From a bacterium (GTDB lineage: Bacteria > Verrucomicrobiota > Verrucomicrobiia > Opitutales > Opitutaceae), in NCBI GenBank assembly GCA_010027235.1, contig RGVP01000004.1, positions 1 through 47,281 on the forward strand: a stretch of DNA of 47,281 bases, given 5' to 3'. Position 1 is the first letter of the stretch, and each line of letters opens with the position of its first letter. Below, in pieces: positions 1 to 8,851 of this stretch. A program made the position numbers and the translations under genes. The notes beneath the pieces were generated by a model. The model was not told where the DNA came from and did not search any database. It saw nothing but the letters and a program-made list of their open reading frames with translations.

Positions 1-122
1 CCGTTTGGGCCGAGCAGGCCGATGATCTCGCCCTTCGCGACTTCGAAGCTGACCTCGCGCACGGCGGGATGGCCGGCGTAGGATTTGACGAGATCGCGGA
101 CGAGGATGGCGGGTTCAGGCAT
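1..122 (-). CDS. ABC transporter ATP-binding protein, N-terminal fragment
   Basis: Only the first 40 or so codons lie in the window; the rest runs off the left edge. The translation begins MPEPAILVRDLVKSYAGHPA and continues to GLLGPNG, the start of a Walker A loop, which is the usual N-terminus of an ABC-2 type or LolD/CcmA-like ATPase. The ATPase would energise a membrane transporter whose permease is not visible. The ATG is preceded by about 60 bp of non-coding sequence before coaX, so it may be the next gene of the same minus-strand run. The substrate cannot be told from this piece. Confidence 0.8.
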   Translation of the reverse strand, partial: MPEPAILVRDLVKSYAGHPAVREVSFEVAKGEIIGLLGPN

Positions 123-184
123 GGGTGGCAGGGCTTAGGACAGAGGAGGTTTGACCATGGATTGCTTGGATGGGCACGGATAAA

Positions 185-1021
185 TCAGTCATGATTCAAT
201 GCGTGGGCGGCGGCGAGGCCGAGGAGGGCAAGGTCGGGAACGATTCGGACGGGTTGGCTGAGGCGGCCGTGCACAAACTCGGCGGCGCCGCCGGAGAGGA
301 AAATCTCCGCCGGAGGCAGTCCGCGGGCGGCGAACTCGGCCAGCACGGCGTCCAGCAGGGTCTGGATGAGGCCGGCGTAGCCCACGACGGCGCCGATGCG
401 GATAGCCTCGGTGGTGGACTTGCCGATCACGCTAGTGACAGGCGTAGTCAAGTCGGTGACGAGTGGCAGCTGTGCGGTGCGTTCGTGCAGGTAACGCGTC
501 ACCAGGGCGGGGCCCGGCGTGATGATGCCGCCTTCGTAGCCGCCCGTTGGCGTAATCAGGTCGAAGGTGACGGCGGTGCCTAGGTCGATGACGATGGCGG
601 GCCGGCCCGTGGCAAGGGCGTGGGCGCCGGCGGCGTTAGCCAGGCGATCCTGGCCAATCTCCGAGGGTCGTGGGTAGGTGATGGGCACGCCGAGTCGGAC
701 CTCGTGGGTAAGTTGCCAAGCCTGCAGGCCTGCTACCGTGGCGACAGCGAGTAGTTTAGGGGTGGCGGCGGGGACTACGGAGCAGAAGGCCAGTCGAGGC
801 TTAAAGGGGAGGGCGGCGAGGTAGGCGGTGAGGCCTTGGGCAGGGTCCTCTAGCAACGGGGTGGCGATGTCTTTTTGAGCGCTCAACGTGCCTTTGTGGT
901 GAAGGGCGAGGTGGGTGTGGGTGTTGCCGATATCGATGCAAACAAGGGTGCCGTCGCCAGAGTCGGCGTAATGACCAATAGCCAATGACCAAGAACCAAT
1001 GGACGGATCGGAGGGCGGCAT
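185..1021 (-). CDS. coaX: Type III pantothenate kinase (CoaX)
   Basis: It phosphorylates pantothenate, the first step of coenzyme A synthesis, as a cytoplasmic ASKHA-fold enzyme. The family motifs are in order: the phosphate loop DIGNTHTHLAL at about residues 30-40, the GQDRLANA block near 123-130, the DLGTAVTFDLI strand near 146-156, and GGIITPG near 164. CoaX proteins normally start directly at the first strand (about MLLxIDIGNT). Here an ATG start gives about 22 extra residues encoded largely by a heptad DNA repeat. No ATG or GTG lies closer in this frame, although a TTG does (residue 13). The gene starts 9 bp after birA ends, so the two are probably one transcript. The function call is firm; the start is not. 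Confidence 0.9.
   Translation of the reverse strand: MPPSDPSIGSWSLAIGHYADSGDGTLVCIDIGNTHTHLALHHKGTLSAQKDIATPLLEDPAQGLTAYLAALPFKPRLAFCSVVPAATPKLLAVATVAGLQAWQLTHEVRLGVPITYPRPSEIGQDRLANAAGAHALATGRPAIVIDLGTAVTFDLITPTGGYEGGIITPGPALVTRYLHERTAQLPLVTDLTTPVTSVIGKSTTEAIRIGAVVGYAGLIQTLLDAVLAEFAARGLPPAEIFLSGGAAEFVHGRLSQPVRIVPDLALLGLAAAHALNHD
970..1002. repeat. Imperfect AATGACC-type heptad repeat
   Basis: Reading on the plus strand there are four and a half consecutive 7-mers: AATGACC, AATAGCC, AATGACC, AAGAACC, AATGG. They lie inside the 5' end of the coaX reading frame and encode its atypical N-terminal extension. The period of 7 does not preserve a codon repeat, which argues for a DNA-level repeat rather than a protein repeat. 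Confidence 0.6.
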
Positions 1022-1030
1022 CGTGGCGGG

Positions 1031-2023
1031 TTATTTTTTAGAAAAGCTGACTTCGCCGGCGCGGAAGCGGTCGGTGTGGCCGTTGGCGAGACGAAGGAGC
1101 AGGCTGCCCTCGTCATCGATACCGAGGGCTACGCCCCGGATCTCGCGTTCGCCTTGGAGTAGGGTGACGGCGCGGCCCTTAAGGGTGTCGAAGCGGTGCC
1201 ACAGGTCGGCGAAGTCTCGGGTGTAGGAGCCGTCCAGGAAGCGTTGATAGGCATCCAGCACCCGGCCCACTAAGGCAGCGGCGAATTTGTTCGGGTCCAA
1301 CGGTGCGCTGGTATGGTCGGATAGCGCGGTCGCGCGGGCGGAAAGTTCGGCGGGCCAACCGCGGGCGGGCGGGCGGAGGTTTAGTCCGAGGCCAAAGACG
1401 AGATCGTGGATGCGGTCGGCGTCGAGGCGTGCCTCGGTGAGCATGCCGCCGGCCTTGCGCTCGTCGAACAGGAGGTCGTTGGGCCATTTCAAGCCGGGGG
1501 CGGCGCGGCAGAAGGAGGCTACCAGGGCGCAGACGTTAACTCCCATCCACAGGGTGAAGGTTTGCATACGGGCGGGTTCGACCTTGGGCCTGAAGCCGAA
1601 GCTGGCATAGAGGTTACCGTCGGTGGTGCTGTGCCACGAGCGCCCGAGACGGCCGCGGCCTTTTTCCTGGCGGCGGGCTAGGACGATGAGCGGGGCGGAT
1701 TCGCCGGCGGAGATAAGGCGGGCCGCCTCGTCGTTGGTGCTGCCAATCGTGTCTAGAAAATGAATTTTTGGGGCAGTGGCATCTGGCCGACGCCAAGCCT
1801 CAATCACCGCAGGGTGCAGGAAGGCGGGGCGGGTGGCGAGCCGGTAGCCGCGAGCGTGGAGGCTCTGGATGTCAAAACCAAGCAGGCGCAGTTTCTCCAG
1901 TTGCTGCCACACTGCCACGCGGCTCACCCCGAGGCTGCGAGCGAGGTCTGCTCCCGAGACGACACTATCCTCGTCCGCTTCAAGCAAGGCCTGGAGGATG
2001 AGGATTTCGGGTCGGGCGTTCAT
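1031..2023 (-). CDS. birA: BirA bifunctional biotin-protein ligase and biotin-operon repressor
   Basis: It activates biotin with ATP and attaches it to the lysine of carboxylase carrier domains. The first 70 residues form a winged-helix domain of the BirA type (LARSLGVSRVAVWQQLEKL around 27-45), so the protein may also repress transcription. The catalytic part follows: GSTNDEAARL near 94, the biotinyl-AMP loop KGRGRLGRSW near 121-130 (GRGRRGR in many homologues, so one arginine is replaced by leucine), KWPNDLL near 179, and a short C-terminal SH3-like domain ending in RAGEVSFSKK. The pyruvate carboxylase at 8.9-12.4 kb carries a biotinyl domain and is a likely substrate. nadC ends 30 bp upstream. 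Confidence 0.94.
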   Translation of the reverse strand: MNARPEILILQALLEADEDSVVSGADLARSLGVSRVAVWQQLEKLRLLGFDIQSLHARGYRLATRPAFLHPAVIEAWRRPDATAPKIHFLDTIGSTNDEAARLISAGESAPLIVLARRQEKGRGRLGRSWHSTTDGNLYASFGFRPKVEPARMQTFTLWMGVNVCALVASFCRAAPGLKWPNDLLFDERKAGGMLTEARLDADRIHDLVFGLGLNLRPPARGWPAELSARATALSDHTSAPLDPNKFAAALVGRVLDAYQRFLDGSYTRDFADLWHRFDTLKGRAVTLLQGEREIRGVALGIDDEGSLLLRLANGHTDRFRAGEVSFSKK

Positions 2024-2053
2024 AACAGCGGGTAGGCGGGACTGAGAAACGCA

Positions 2054-3040
2054 CTAGGTTTGCCAGTCTAGGCCGATATCGGCCCAGACGCACGAGTGAA
2101 CGAGCGCGCCGGTGGATACAAAGTCCAGTCCGAGGTCGGCGTGGAGCGGGAGGGTTTTGAGGGTGATGCCTCCGCTGGCTTCGGTGAAGGCGCGACCGGC
2201 GATGAGGGTGACGGCCTCGCGCAGGCGGTCGGGGGTGAAATTATCCAGCAGGATGACGTTCGCGCCGGCGGCGAGCACGGCGGGCAGTTGGTCGAGCCGG
2301 TCGATCTCGACCTCGACCGGCAGATCGGGAGCGGCGTTCCGAGCGCGGGTGACGGCGGCGGCGAGGTCGTCTGGTGAGCCCAAGAGGGCGAGGTGGTTAT
2401 CCTTGAGCATCACGCGGTCGAACAGGCCGAGGCGGTGGTTCCAAGCGCCGCCGCAAGCGGTGGCGTATTTCTCCAGCATACGGTAGCCGGGGGTGGTCTT
2501 ACGGGTATCTAGCAGGCGGGTGTGCCCGGGGCCGAGGGCGGCGACATGGGCGGCGGCGGCGGTGGCGATGCCGGATAGGCGCTGGACAAAATTCAGCGCC
2601 ACGCGCTCGGCGGCGAGCAAGGTGCGCGGATCGCCTTCGAGGGTGGCGAGGATCTCGCCCGGCGCCACTCTTGCGCTATCGTCCACCAGAGCTTGGACGG
2701 ATGCGCAGGGCCCGTAGGCGGCGAGCACGAGCGGCAGGAGGGGTAGACCGCAGGCTATGAGCGGAGAGCGAGCGACGAGGTGGGCGCGGCCGAGGCGCGG
2801 GGTGGTGGCCAAGGCGGCGGTGGAGCGGTCGCCGGTCAAGGTGGGTTTTTGGGCTAGGCCGAGGCCGGCGAGATCCTCGTCGCGAGCCAGTTCCACCAAG
2901 CGGCGGACGTAGGCGAGGTCGAGGTCGTCCCAAGTCAGACGTAGGAGGAGGCGGTCAAGGGCGGCGGCGGGCGGCATGGAGTCGGTGAAGTTTACTTTGA
3001 GGATGGAAAACGCCGGGGGCACGGCAAAATACGACGCCAC
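2054..3040 (-). CDS. nadC: Nicotinate-nucleotide pyrophosphorylase (carboxylating)
   Basis: It converts quinolinate and PRPP to nicotinate mononucleotide with loss of CO2, the last unique step of de novo NAD synthesis. The diagnostic segments are DTRKTTPGYRMLEKYA (about 178-193), CGGAWNHRLGLFDRVMLKDN (about 197-216) and the late EVEID and ILLDNF strands. It has 328 residues, some 40 more than typical, because of a long N-terminus; an internal start at MPPAAALDRLLLRL (residue 22) would fit the family better. It sits 4 bp downstream of an MFS gene, and birA follows, consistent with a cofactor-related transcript. Confidence 0.93.
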   Translation of the reverse strand: MASYFAVPPAFSILKVNFTDSMPPAAALDRLLLRLTWDDLDLAYVRRLVELARDEDLAGLGLAQKPTLTGDRSTAALATTPRLGRAHLVARSPLIACGLPLLPLVLAAYGPCASVQALVDDSARVAPGEILATLEGDPRTLLAAERVALNFVQRLSGIATAAAAHVAALGPGHTRLLDTRKTTPGYRMLEKYATACGGAWNHRLGLFDRVMLKDNHLALLGSPDDLAAAVTRARNAAPDLPVEVEIDRLDQLPAVLAAGANVILLDNFTPDRLREAVTLIAGRAFTEASGGITLKTLPLHADLGLDFVSTGALVHSCVWADIGLDWQT

Positions 3041-3044
3041 GCGT

Positions 3045-4349
3045 TCAGGTTTCGATGTAATCCATATCCCGCCCGTGGGTTTCCTCCAAACCGTGGAGGG
3101 CCCAGAGCGAGATCAGCACGCACCCCGCGCCCACTACGGCGGCGGCGGCGAGCGGGCCGAGCGAAGGCTTGGTGAATTGAAAGGCCAGTGTGATGGGGAT
3201 GAGCGCGGCGCGCACGAAATTCGGGACGGTTGTGGCGACGGTAGCGCGCAGGTTGGTGCCGAAGTGTTCGGCGGCGATGGTGGCGAACACTGCCCAGAAG
3301 CCTACGCCGAAGCCCAAGGCGAGGCAGGCGGTGTAGAAGCGGTCAGGAGTGGCCCCAGTATTCGTCAAGTAGTTCACGATTGCGGCGGCGGTCAGCAGCA
3401 GGAACGCGCAGACGATTTTTTTCCGGCTGCCCAGCCACTGGCTGAGAAACCCGCTTGCCAGGTCGCCGACGCAGAGGCCGAGGTAGACCGATGATACCGC
3501 GCGACCGGCAGTGACTTCGCCGCTTAATTGTAAAGCTCGGCCGAACTCCGGTGCGAGAGTGGCGAGGATACCCACCACGAACCAAGTGGGCAGACCGATG
3601 AGGATGCACCGGGCGAAACGCAGAAAACGCGCGCGAGAACGAAAGAGCGCGAGGAAATCGCCGCGGCGGATTGCGACCGGGGCTGGGGTGGTTTCTGGCG
3701 TGGGGTCGAATCGGGAGGACTTTTCCCGGGAGCGGAGGGTGTTAAACAATCCACTCTCGACCACGCTCACGCGTAGCGCCAGCAGGGTCAGGCCCATGCC
3801 ACCGCCGATGAAAAACGCCGAACGCCAGCCCACATGGCGGGCTACTTGTTCACCGAAGACCGCGCCGAGCACGCCGATGGTTGCGATCGTGGCGGTGCCG
3901 TAGCCGCGCTTGGATTTGGGCAGCACCTCGGAAACCAGCGTCACGCAACCGCCGAGCTCACCCGCCAGGCCTAGGCCGGCCAGAAAACGCAGCACCGCGT
4001 AGGCCTCGACGGAATGCACGAAACCGTTGGCGAGGTTGGCCAGGGAGTAGAGCAGGATGGAGGAGAACAGCAGCGCGACTCGGCCCACGCGGTCGCCGAT
4101 CACGCCGAAGATGATCCCGCCGATCAGCATGCCGACCATCTGGGTGTTGAGCAGGATTAGGCCGATGTTCGCTAGTTGTTCGCCGGAACAGCCGAGATCG
4201 CGCAGACTTTGGGTGCGCACGATACTGAAGAGGGTCAGGTCGTAAATATCCACGAAATATCCTAGCGCGCCAACGATCACGGCTGGGTGGAACACGGCGC
4301 GCAGGGTGGACATTTCCTTTTCGGCGGTGGCGGTGGGTGGCGGAGGCAT
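3045..4349 (-). CDS. MFS transporter, sugar/aromatic-acid type
   Basis: A 12-helix major facilitator of 434 residues. The MFS loop 2-3 signature appears as GVIGDRVGRVALLF, and RFLAGLGLAGELGGC matches the helix 4-5 motif of the metabolite:H+ symporter group. A longer frame extends upstream to 4553, but it would overlap holA on the other strand and read through low-complexity sequence. The ATG giving MPPPPTATAEKEMSTL places the first helix (VGALGYFVDIYDLTLF) at the expected distance and was chosen. The gene ends 4 bp before nadC, so a pyridine or aromatic carboxylate substrate is conceivable, but that rests on position alone. Confidence 0.85.
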   Translation of the reverse strand: MPPPPTATAEKEMSTLRAVFHPAVIVGALGYFVDIYDLTLFSIVRTQSLRDLGCSGEQLANIGLILLNTQMVGMLIGGIIFGVIGDRVGRVALLFSSILLYSLANLANGFVHSVEAYAVLRFLAGLGLAGELGGCVTLVSEVLPKSKRGYGTATIATIGVLGAVFGEQVARHVGWRSAFFIGGGMGLTLLALRVSVVESGLFNTLRSREKSSRFDPTPETTPAPVAIRRGDFLALFRSRARFLRFARCILIGLPTWFVVGILATLAPEFGRALQLSGEVTAGRAVSSVYLGLCVGDLASGFLSQWLGSRKKIVCAFLLLTAAAIVNYLTNTGATPDRFYTACLALGFGVGFWAVFATIAAEHFGTNLRATVATTVPNFVRAALIPITLAFQFTKPSLGPLAAAAVVGAGCVLISLWALHGLEETHGRDMDYIET

Positions 4350-4476
4350 GGGGTGGCGCAGGGGTTTAACCGGGAAAGGTGGAACCGACGGGCGGCTTGG
4401 CCATGAAAAACCTCCCGCCCGGTGAAGCGCCGCTTGCGCCCTGCCGATTGCTCCGTCGAAACTGCACGTCTCTCGT

Positions 4477-5571
4477 ATGGCCGCGTCATTGGAAAAACCT
4501 TTCACTTTCATCTGCGGGGCCGACGATTTCCTTGTCGGCAGGCTGGGTCGCACCCGGTATGATCAGATGGCGGTGGAAATCACGGACGAGTTTTCGCGCG
4601 AGACGCTGGAGGGGTTCTCGGCGAATGTAGACGAGGTCGAGGCAGTGGTGGCACGTTTTCGTGAAAGCGTGCTGACCGTTTCGATGTTTGGTGGCCGTCG
4701 GTTGGTCTGGCTAAAGGACGTTAATTTTCTGGCAGATAGTGTCACGGGGCGGTCGGAGAGCACGGCCCGAGCGGTCGAGTCGTTGCAAGAGGTGCTCGCG
4801 TCGGTCTCGCCGGCGGATGTGGCCATCCTCATCACGGCCGCCCCGGTCGATCGGCGTAAGAGTTTTTTCAAATGGTGCGAGAAGACGGCGGATTTTACTT
4901 TCTTAGGCGCCGCCAGTTCTGAGGACGCTGCGGAGGCGCTGGCCATCACCGCGCTTGCGGAGGCTAGGGCACTGGGCGTCACCCTCGAGCCTGACGCGTT
5001 GTCCCTGCTTCTCGCGCGCAGCGGGCCAAACACGCGGTTTCTCGTTAGCGAGGTCAACAAGCTCGCCGCCTACGCCGACTCAGGAAAAACCATCACCGAG
5101 GCCGACGTTGAGGAGCTCACCCCCAACATCGCCGAGGGGGATTTTTTCGAGGCGACCGAACGGTTTTTCCGGGGTGACCTACGGGGCACGCTGGCGGCCT
5201 TTGACCGGCATTTTTTCGCTGGGGAAAGTGCGCGCCCTCTCCTGGCATCGATGCAGAATCGCAACCGCCTGCTCATCCAGCTCCGCGCCTTGGCGCCGCA
5301 GGGCGGGCGGGCGCCGGATAAATTTGCCATCGAGCGGGCAAAGACGGCCTACGAAAAACACTTCGTGGGTGCGGGCGAAAAGAACGCCGCCAACCTCTTC
5401 AGCCAGAACCCGTGGTATGTGGGCAAGCTCGCCGCCGGGGCCAAGGCGTGGCCTTTGAAGCACCACGTCGATATCCAGATCGCCCTAGCCGAGGCCTACG
5501 AGTCCATCCTTGCGCGCCCGAAGGAGGAGGCGGCGGTGATGCGCGAGTTGGCGGTGAAGTGCCTCGGGTAG
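4477..5571 (+). CDS. holA: DNA polymerase III delta subunit
   Basis: It is the clamp-loader wrench that opens the beta clamp. The N-terminal AAA+-like domain begins FTFICGADDFLVGRLGR, corresponding to the degenerate P-loop region of HolA. It continues through SMFGGRRLVWLKDVNFL (about 68-84) and then the C-terminal collar with helices such as LLASMQNRNRLLIQLRAL. The 364-residue length is normal for HolA (about 340). The MFS gene is divergent with its start 127 bp away, so a shared promoter region lies between. purB follows after 87 bp. Confidence 0.88.
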   Translation: MAASLEKPFTFICGADDFLVGRLGRTRYDQMAVEITDEFSRETLEGFSANVDEVEAVVARFRESVLTVSMFGGRRLVWLKDVNFLADSVTGRSESTARAVESLQEVLASVSPADVAILITAAPVDRRKSFFKWCEKTADFTFLGAASSEDAAEALAITALAEARALGVTLEPDALSLLLARSGPNTRFLVSEVNKLAAYADSGKTITEADVEELTPNIAEGDFFEATERFFRGDLRGTLAAFDRHFFAGESARPLLASMQNRNRLLIQLRALAPQGGRAPDKFAIERAKTAYEKHFVGAGEKNAANLFSQNPWYVGKLAAGAKAWPLKHHVDIQIALAEAYESILARPKEEAAVMRELAVKCLG

Positions 5572-5658
5572 CGGGGCGGGCGGTGCACATCCGCGCTGCC
5601 AAGACGTTTTCCGCATTTGCCCCGCGGGCCTCCCGACGTTGGGCTGGGGGTTTACGTT

Positions 5659-7104
5659 ATGTCCGCCACGCCGTCCTCCGCCGCCTCCGCTATCCCCAAC
5701 GTCCTCGCCGAGCGCTACGCCTCGTCGCTTATCAAGGACATCTGGTCCCCGACCGGCCGCATCGCGATTGAGCGCGATTACTGGATCGCCGTCATGAAGG
5801 CCCAGCGTGACCTCGGCCTGGCCATCCCGGCCAAGGCGGTCGCCGCCTACGAGAAGGTGAAGCACCAGATCGACCTGGCCGATATCGACGCCCGCGAACG
5901 CGTTACCCTCCATGATGTTAAGGCCCGCATCGAGGCCTTCAATGCCCTCGCTGGCTACGAGGCCATCCACCTCGGCCTGACCTCGCGCGACCTCACCGAA
6001 AACGTCGAGCAGCTCCAGATCGCCCGCTCCCTCGCGGTGGTGCGAATGAAGTCCGCCGCCGCCCTGCGAAAACTCGCCGCTCGCGCCAAAGAGTATCGCA
6101 GCCTCCTCCTGACCGGACGCACTCATAATGTCCCCGCCCAGCCCACCACCTTGGGCAAGCGCTTCGCGATGTTCGGCGAGGAGATCCTCGCGGCGCACAA
6201 CCGTCTCGCCGAGCTTGCCGAACGCTACCCCGTGCGGGGCTTAAAGGGGGCGGTCGGCACGCAGCTCGACCAGTTTACCCTTTTTAATGGCGACGCGGCC
6301 AAGGTCGCCGCGCTCGAGGCTGGCATCGTCAAGCACCTAGGCTTTGGCGGAGCGCTCGGCAGCGTCGGCCAGGTTTATCCGCGCTCACTCGATTTCGAGG
6401 TCGTGTCCGCCCTCTTTCAGCTTGGTGCTGGCGCAGCCAGCTTCGCCACCACCTTGCGCCTGATGGCCGGCCAGGGCTTGCTCACTGAGGGGTTCCAAAA
6501 GGGCCAAGTGGGTTCCTCCGCTATGCCGCACAAGGTCAACGCCCGTAACTGCGAGCGCATCTGTGGCTTTGCCACCATCCTTTCCGGCCACGTTGCGATG
6601 ACCGCCGGGCTCGCCGGCCATCAGTGGAACGAGGGTGACGTTTCCTGCTCAGTCGTCCGCCGCGTTGCTCTGCCGGACGCATTTTTTGCCATCGACGGTT
6701 TGCTTGAGACCCTGCTCGCCGTGCTCAACCAGATGGACGTCTTCGAGGCGGCCATCGCGGCCGAGAACCAACGCCAACTGCCCTTCCTTGCGACGACCAC
6801 CATCCTCATGGAAGCGGTTAAAGTCGGTGTGGGCCGCGAGACCGCTCACCTTGCCATAAAGGAAAACGCCCTTGCCGCCGCCAAGGCCCTCCGAACCGGT
6901 CAGGGCGAGAGCGACCTGGTGCGCCTGCTCGCCGCCGACGCCCGGCTAGGCCTGCCGGAGAAGCAACTCCGTGCCCTGCTTGCCGATGCCAAACGCTTCG
7001 TCGGCGCTGCCCCGCAGCAGGTGGATGCCTTTGCCAGAACCGTTGCTAACGTGGTAAAAAAAACCTCGGGGGCAGCGACTTACGAGCCCGGGCGCTTGCT
7101 CTGA
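5659..7104 (+). CDS. purB: Adenylosuccinate lyase
   Basis: It cleaves adenylosuccinate to AMP and fumarate, and SAICAR to AICAR, in purine synthesis. The fumarase/aspartase-superfamily signature SSAMPHKVNARNCERI sits near residue 285, carrying the catalytic flexible-loop serine, and the early region contains TSRDLTENVEQLQ and TGRTHNVPAQPTTLGKRFA. From the ATG at MSATPSSAASA it is 481 residues. An upstream in-frame ATG would add 14 unconvincing residues and was not used. Purine salvage genes occur much further on, at 40.5-42.5 kb. Confidence 0.94.
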   Translation: MSATPSSAASAIPNVLAERYASSLIKDIWSPTGRIAIERDYWIAVMKAQRDLGLAIPAKAVAAYEKVKHQIDLADIDARERVTLHDVKARIEAFNALAGYEAIHLGLTSRDLTENVEQLQIARSLAVVRMKSAAALRKLAARAKEYRSLLLTGRTHNVPAQPTTLGKRFAMFGEEILAAHNRLAELAERYPVRGLKGAVGTQLDQFTLFNGDAAKVAALEAGIVKHLGFGGALGSVGQVYPRSLDFEVVSALFQLGAGAASFATTLRLMAGQGLLTEGFQKGQVGSSAMPHKVNARNCERICGFATILSGHVAMTAGLAGHQWNEGDVSCSVVRRVALPDAFFAIDGLLETLLAVLNQMDVFEAAIAAENQRQLPFLATTTILMEAVKVGVGRETAHLAIKENALAAAKALRTGQGESDLVRLLAADARLGLPEKQLRALLADAKRFVGAAPQQVDAFARTVANVVKKTSGAATYEPGRLL

Positions 7105-7254
7105 GTTATTCCTGTTTCGAGCCACGTCCTTGATCGACTTTTCCGGTCTCGGGCCGTTCCGGGGAAATTTGGGTTTGCCAGTGGCGCGCTGCGCTAGGCA
7201 CGCTGGACTTTCACGTTCGTCGTTTCCATCAGCCCACAACCCAACTCACACGCC

Positions 7255-8514
7255 ATGTCCGAAGATCTCGTAGGTAATGTTCTGGTCGGCCAGTCCGGCG
7301 GCCCCACCGCCGTCATTAACGCCTCCCTCGCGGGCGTCATCTCGGAGGCCCTCAATCATTCCGATATCGAGGAAATCTACGGCTGCCTTAATGGTGTTCT
7401 AGGCATCCTCCATGAAGACTTGATCGACCTCGCGGCCGAGAGCCAGCAGACCATCCGCGGCCTCAAGTTCACCCCCGGCGCCGCCCTCGGCACCTGCCGC
7501 TACAAGCTCAAGAAGCAGGCTGACTTCGACCGTGTGCTGGAGGTTTTTAAGGCCCACAACATTCGCTATTTCTTCTACGCTGGCGGCAACGATTCCCAAG
7601 ACACCGCTGATAAGATTTCCAAGCTCGCTCAGGCTCAGGGCTACGCTCTCCGCGTGATCGGCATTCCGAAGACGATCGATAACGACCTCGTCGCCACCGA
7701 CCACACCCCCGGCTACGGCTCGGTCATCAAGTATATCTCCGCCACCATCCGCGAGATCGCCTGCGATAACGCCGCCATGGGCCAGCATGACCTCGTCCAG
7801 ATCGTCGAGGTCATGGGCCGCAACGCCGGTTGGATCGCTGCCGGCGCCGCCCTCGCCAAGCGCCGTGACCAGCCACATGACGCGCCCCACCTTATCTACC
7901 TCCCCGAGGTCGCTTTCAGCACCGAGAAATTTGTCGCCGACGTGCAACGCGTGCTCAAGCGCGAGAAGTTCTGTCTTATCGTCGTGGGCGAGGGCTTGGT
8001 TGATGCCGACGGCAATTACGTCTCGGCCGCGGAGGCGACCGACGCCTTTGGCCACGCCCAACTCGGCGGCGCCGCTGAGTTTCTCCAAGGTCTGGTCGAG
8101 CAGAACCTGCCAGGCGTGAAGGCCCGCAGCGTCAAGTTCGGCATGGCCCAGCGCGCCGCCGCCCACCTCGGCTCCAAGACCGACGCTGATGAGGCCTTTC
8201 TCGCCGGTCAGGCCGCTGTTAAGGCTGCCATCCGCGGCGAGACCGACAAGATGGTCACCCTGCTGCGCGGCGAGACTGATCATTATACCGTCGAGACCGG
8301 CCTCGCGCCCCTCTCCGATATTGCCAACGGCGTGAAGAAACTCCCCCGCGAGTGGATCAACGAGGACGGCGTGTCCATGAACCACCAGTTCATCCGCTAC
8401 GCTACTCCTCTGATCCAGGGCGAGACCCAAGTCGCCTTTGAGCACGGCCTCCCGGCCTTCGCCCGCCTGGATAAGGTCGTCGTCGACAAGCAACTCCCGG
8501 CCTACGAGGTCTGA
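7255..8514 (+). CDS. pfp: Pyrophosphate-type 6-phosphofructokinase
   Basis: It interconverts fructose 6-phosphate and fructose 1,6-bisphosphate, probably using pyrophosphate. The sequence opens GNVLVGQSGGPTAVINASLA, has GGNDSQDTADKI near residue 111 where ATP enzymes carry GGDGS, and PKTIDNDL near 138-145 with the catalytic aspartate. An aspartate or asparagine at the position after GG(N/D) is associated with PPi use and a reversible reaction. EVMGRNAGWIAAGAAL supplies the sugar-phosphate site. The 419-residue length fits this PPi-PFK clade. A rho-independent terminator follows 52 bp after the stop. Confidence 0.9.
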   Translation: MSEDLVGNVLVGQSGGPTAVINASLAGVISEALNHSDIEEIYGCLNGVLGILHEDLIDLAAESQQTIRGLKFTPGAALGTCRYKLKKQADFDRVLEVFKAHNIRYFFYAGGNDSQDTADKISKLAQAQGYALRVIGIPKTIDNDLVATDHTPGYGSVIKYISATIREIACDNAAMGQHDLVQIVEVMGRNAGWIAAGAALAKRRDQPHDAPHLIYLPEVAFSTEKFVADVQRVLKREKFCLIVVGEGLVDADGNYVSAAEATDAFGHAQLGGAAEFLQGLVEQNLPGVKARSVKFGMAQRAAAHLGSKTDADEAFLAGQAAVKAAIRGETDKMVTLLRGETDHYTVETGLAPLSDIANGVKKLPREWINEDGVSMNHQFIRYATPLIQGETQVAFEHGLPAFARLDKVVVDKQLPAYEV

Positions 8515-8566
8515 CCCGGTTAAACTTCCGCCCTCGCGGTTCCCTCAAAAAGCTACACAACTTTTC

Positions 8567-8597
8567 AGCCGGTCGCTTCATGCGACCGGCTTTTTTT
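8567..8597 (+). terminator. Rho-independent terminator after pfp
   Basis: Perfect 10-bp stem AGCCGGTCGC/GCGACCGGCT with a 5-nt loop, followed directly by a run of six further T residues. It is correctly placed to end the phosphofructokinase transcript. Confidence 0.9.
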
Positions 8598-8851
8598 CGC
8601 CCGAATCTATCCATTAGGGCCGCGCCCTAACTATATTTTCTAGGTTCAACGTATTCTGCTATTAAAAATCGAACAAAGAGGTCGTTGCTTATATATATAT
8701 ATGGTTAATCTCGGGGTATCTGGCCAAGACGCGCTCAGCGTCCTTCCCTGGTGGGCTAGTTTAAGATAAAAGAGTATATGTAGTTTAGAAGCCGTTACAA
8801 CGGGGGTCTTGCCGCTTTGCACGAGGTGAAACTTGTCGTCCTCTAGATGGT
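8598..8851. other. AT-rich convergent intergenic region
   Basis: No gene is visible between the pfp terminator and the stop of the converging pyruvate carboxylase gene. It holds an inverted repeat TTAGGGC-CGC-GCCCTAA at 8614-8630 followed by CTATATTTT, a (TA)6 tract at 8690-8702, and a GACGC/GCGTC hairpin at 8728-8742. It is clearly richer in A+T than the surrounding sequence. The first hairpin could be a second terminator. Confidence 0.5.

Noticed and set aside
7399..8493. Long 364-codon frame opposite pfp
   Set aside because: It is a mirror frame of a well-supported enzyme gene. Its translation lacks domains and is explained by the strong codon bias of pfp.
8690..8702. (TA)6 tract as a promoter element
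   Set aside because: It lies between two convergent gene ends, so no gene needs a promoter there. It is noted only as base-composition contrast.
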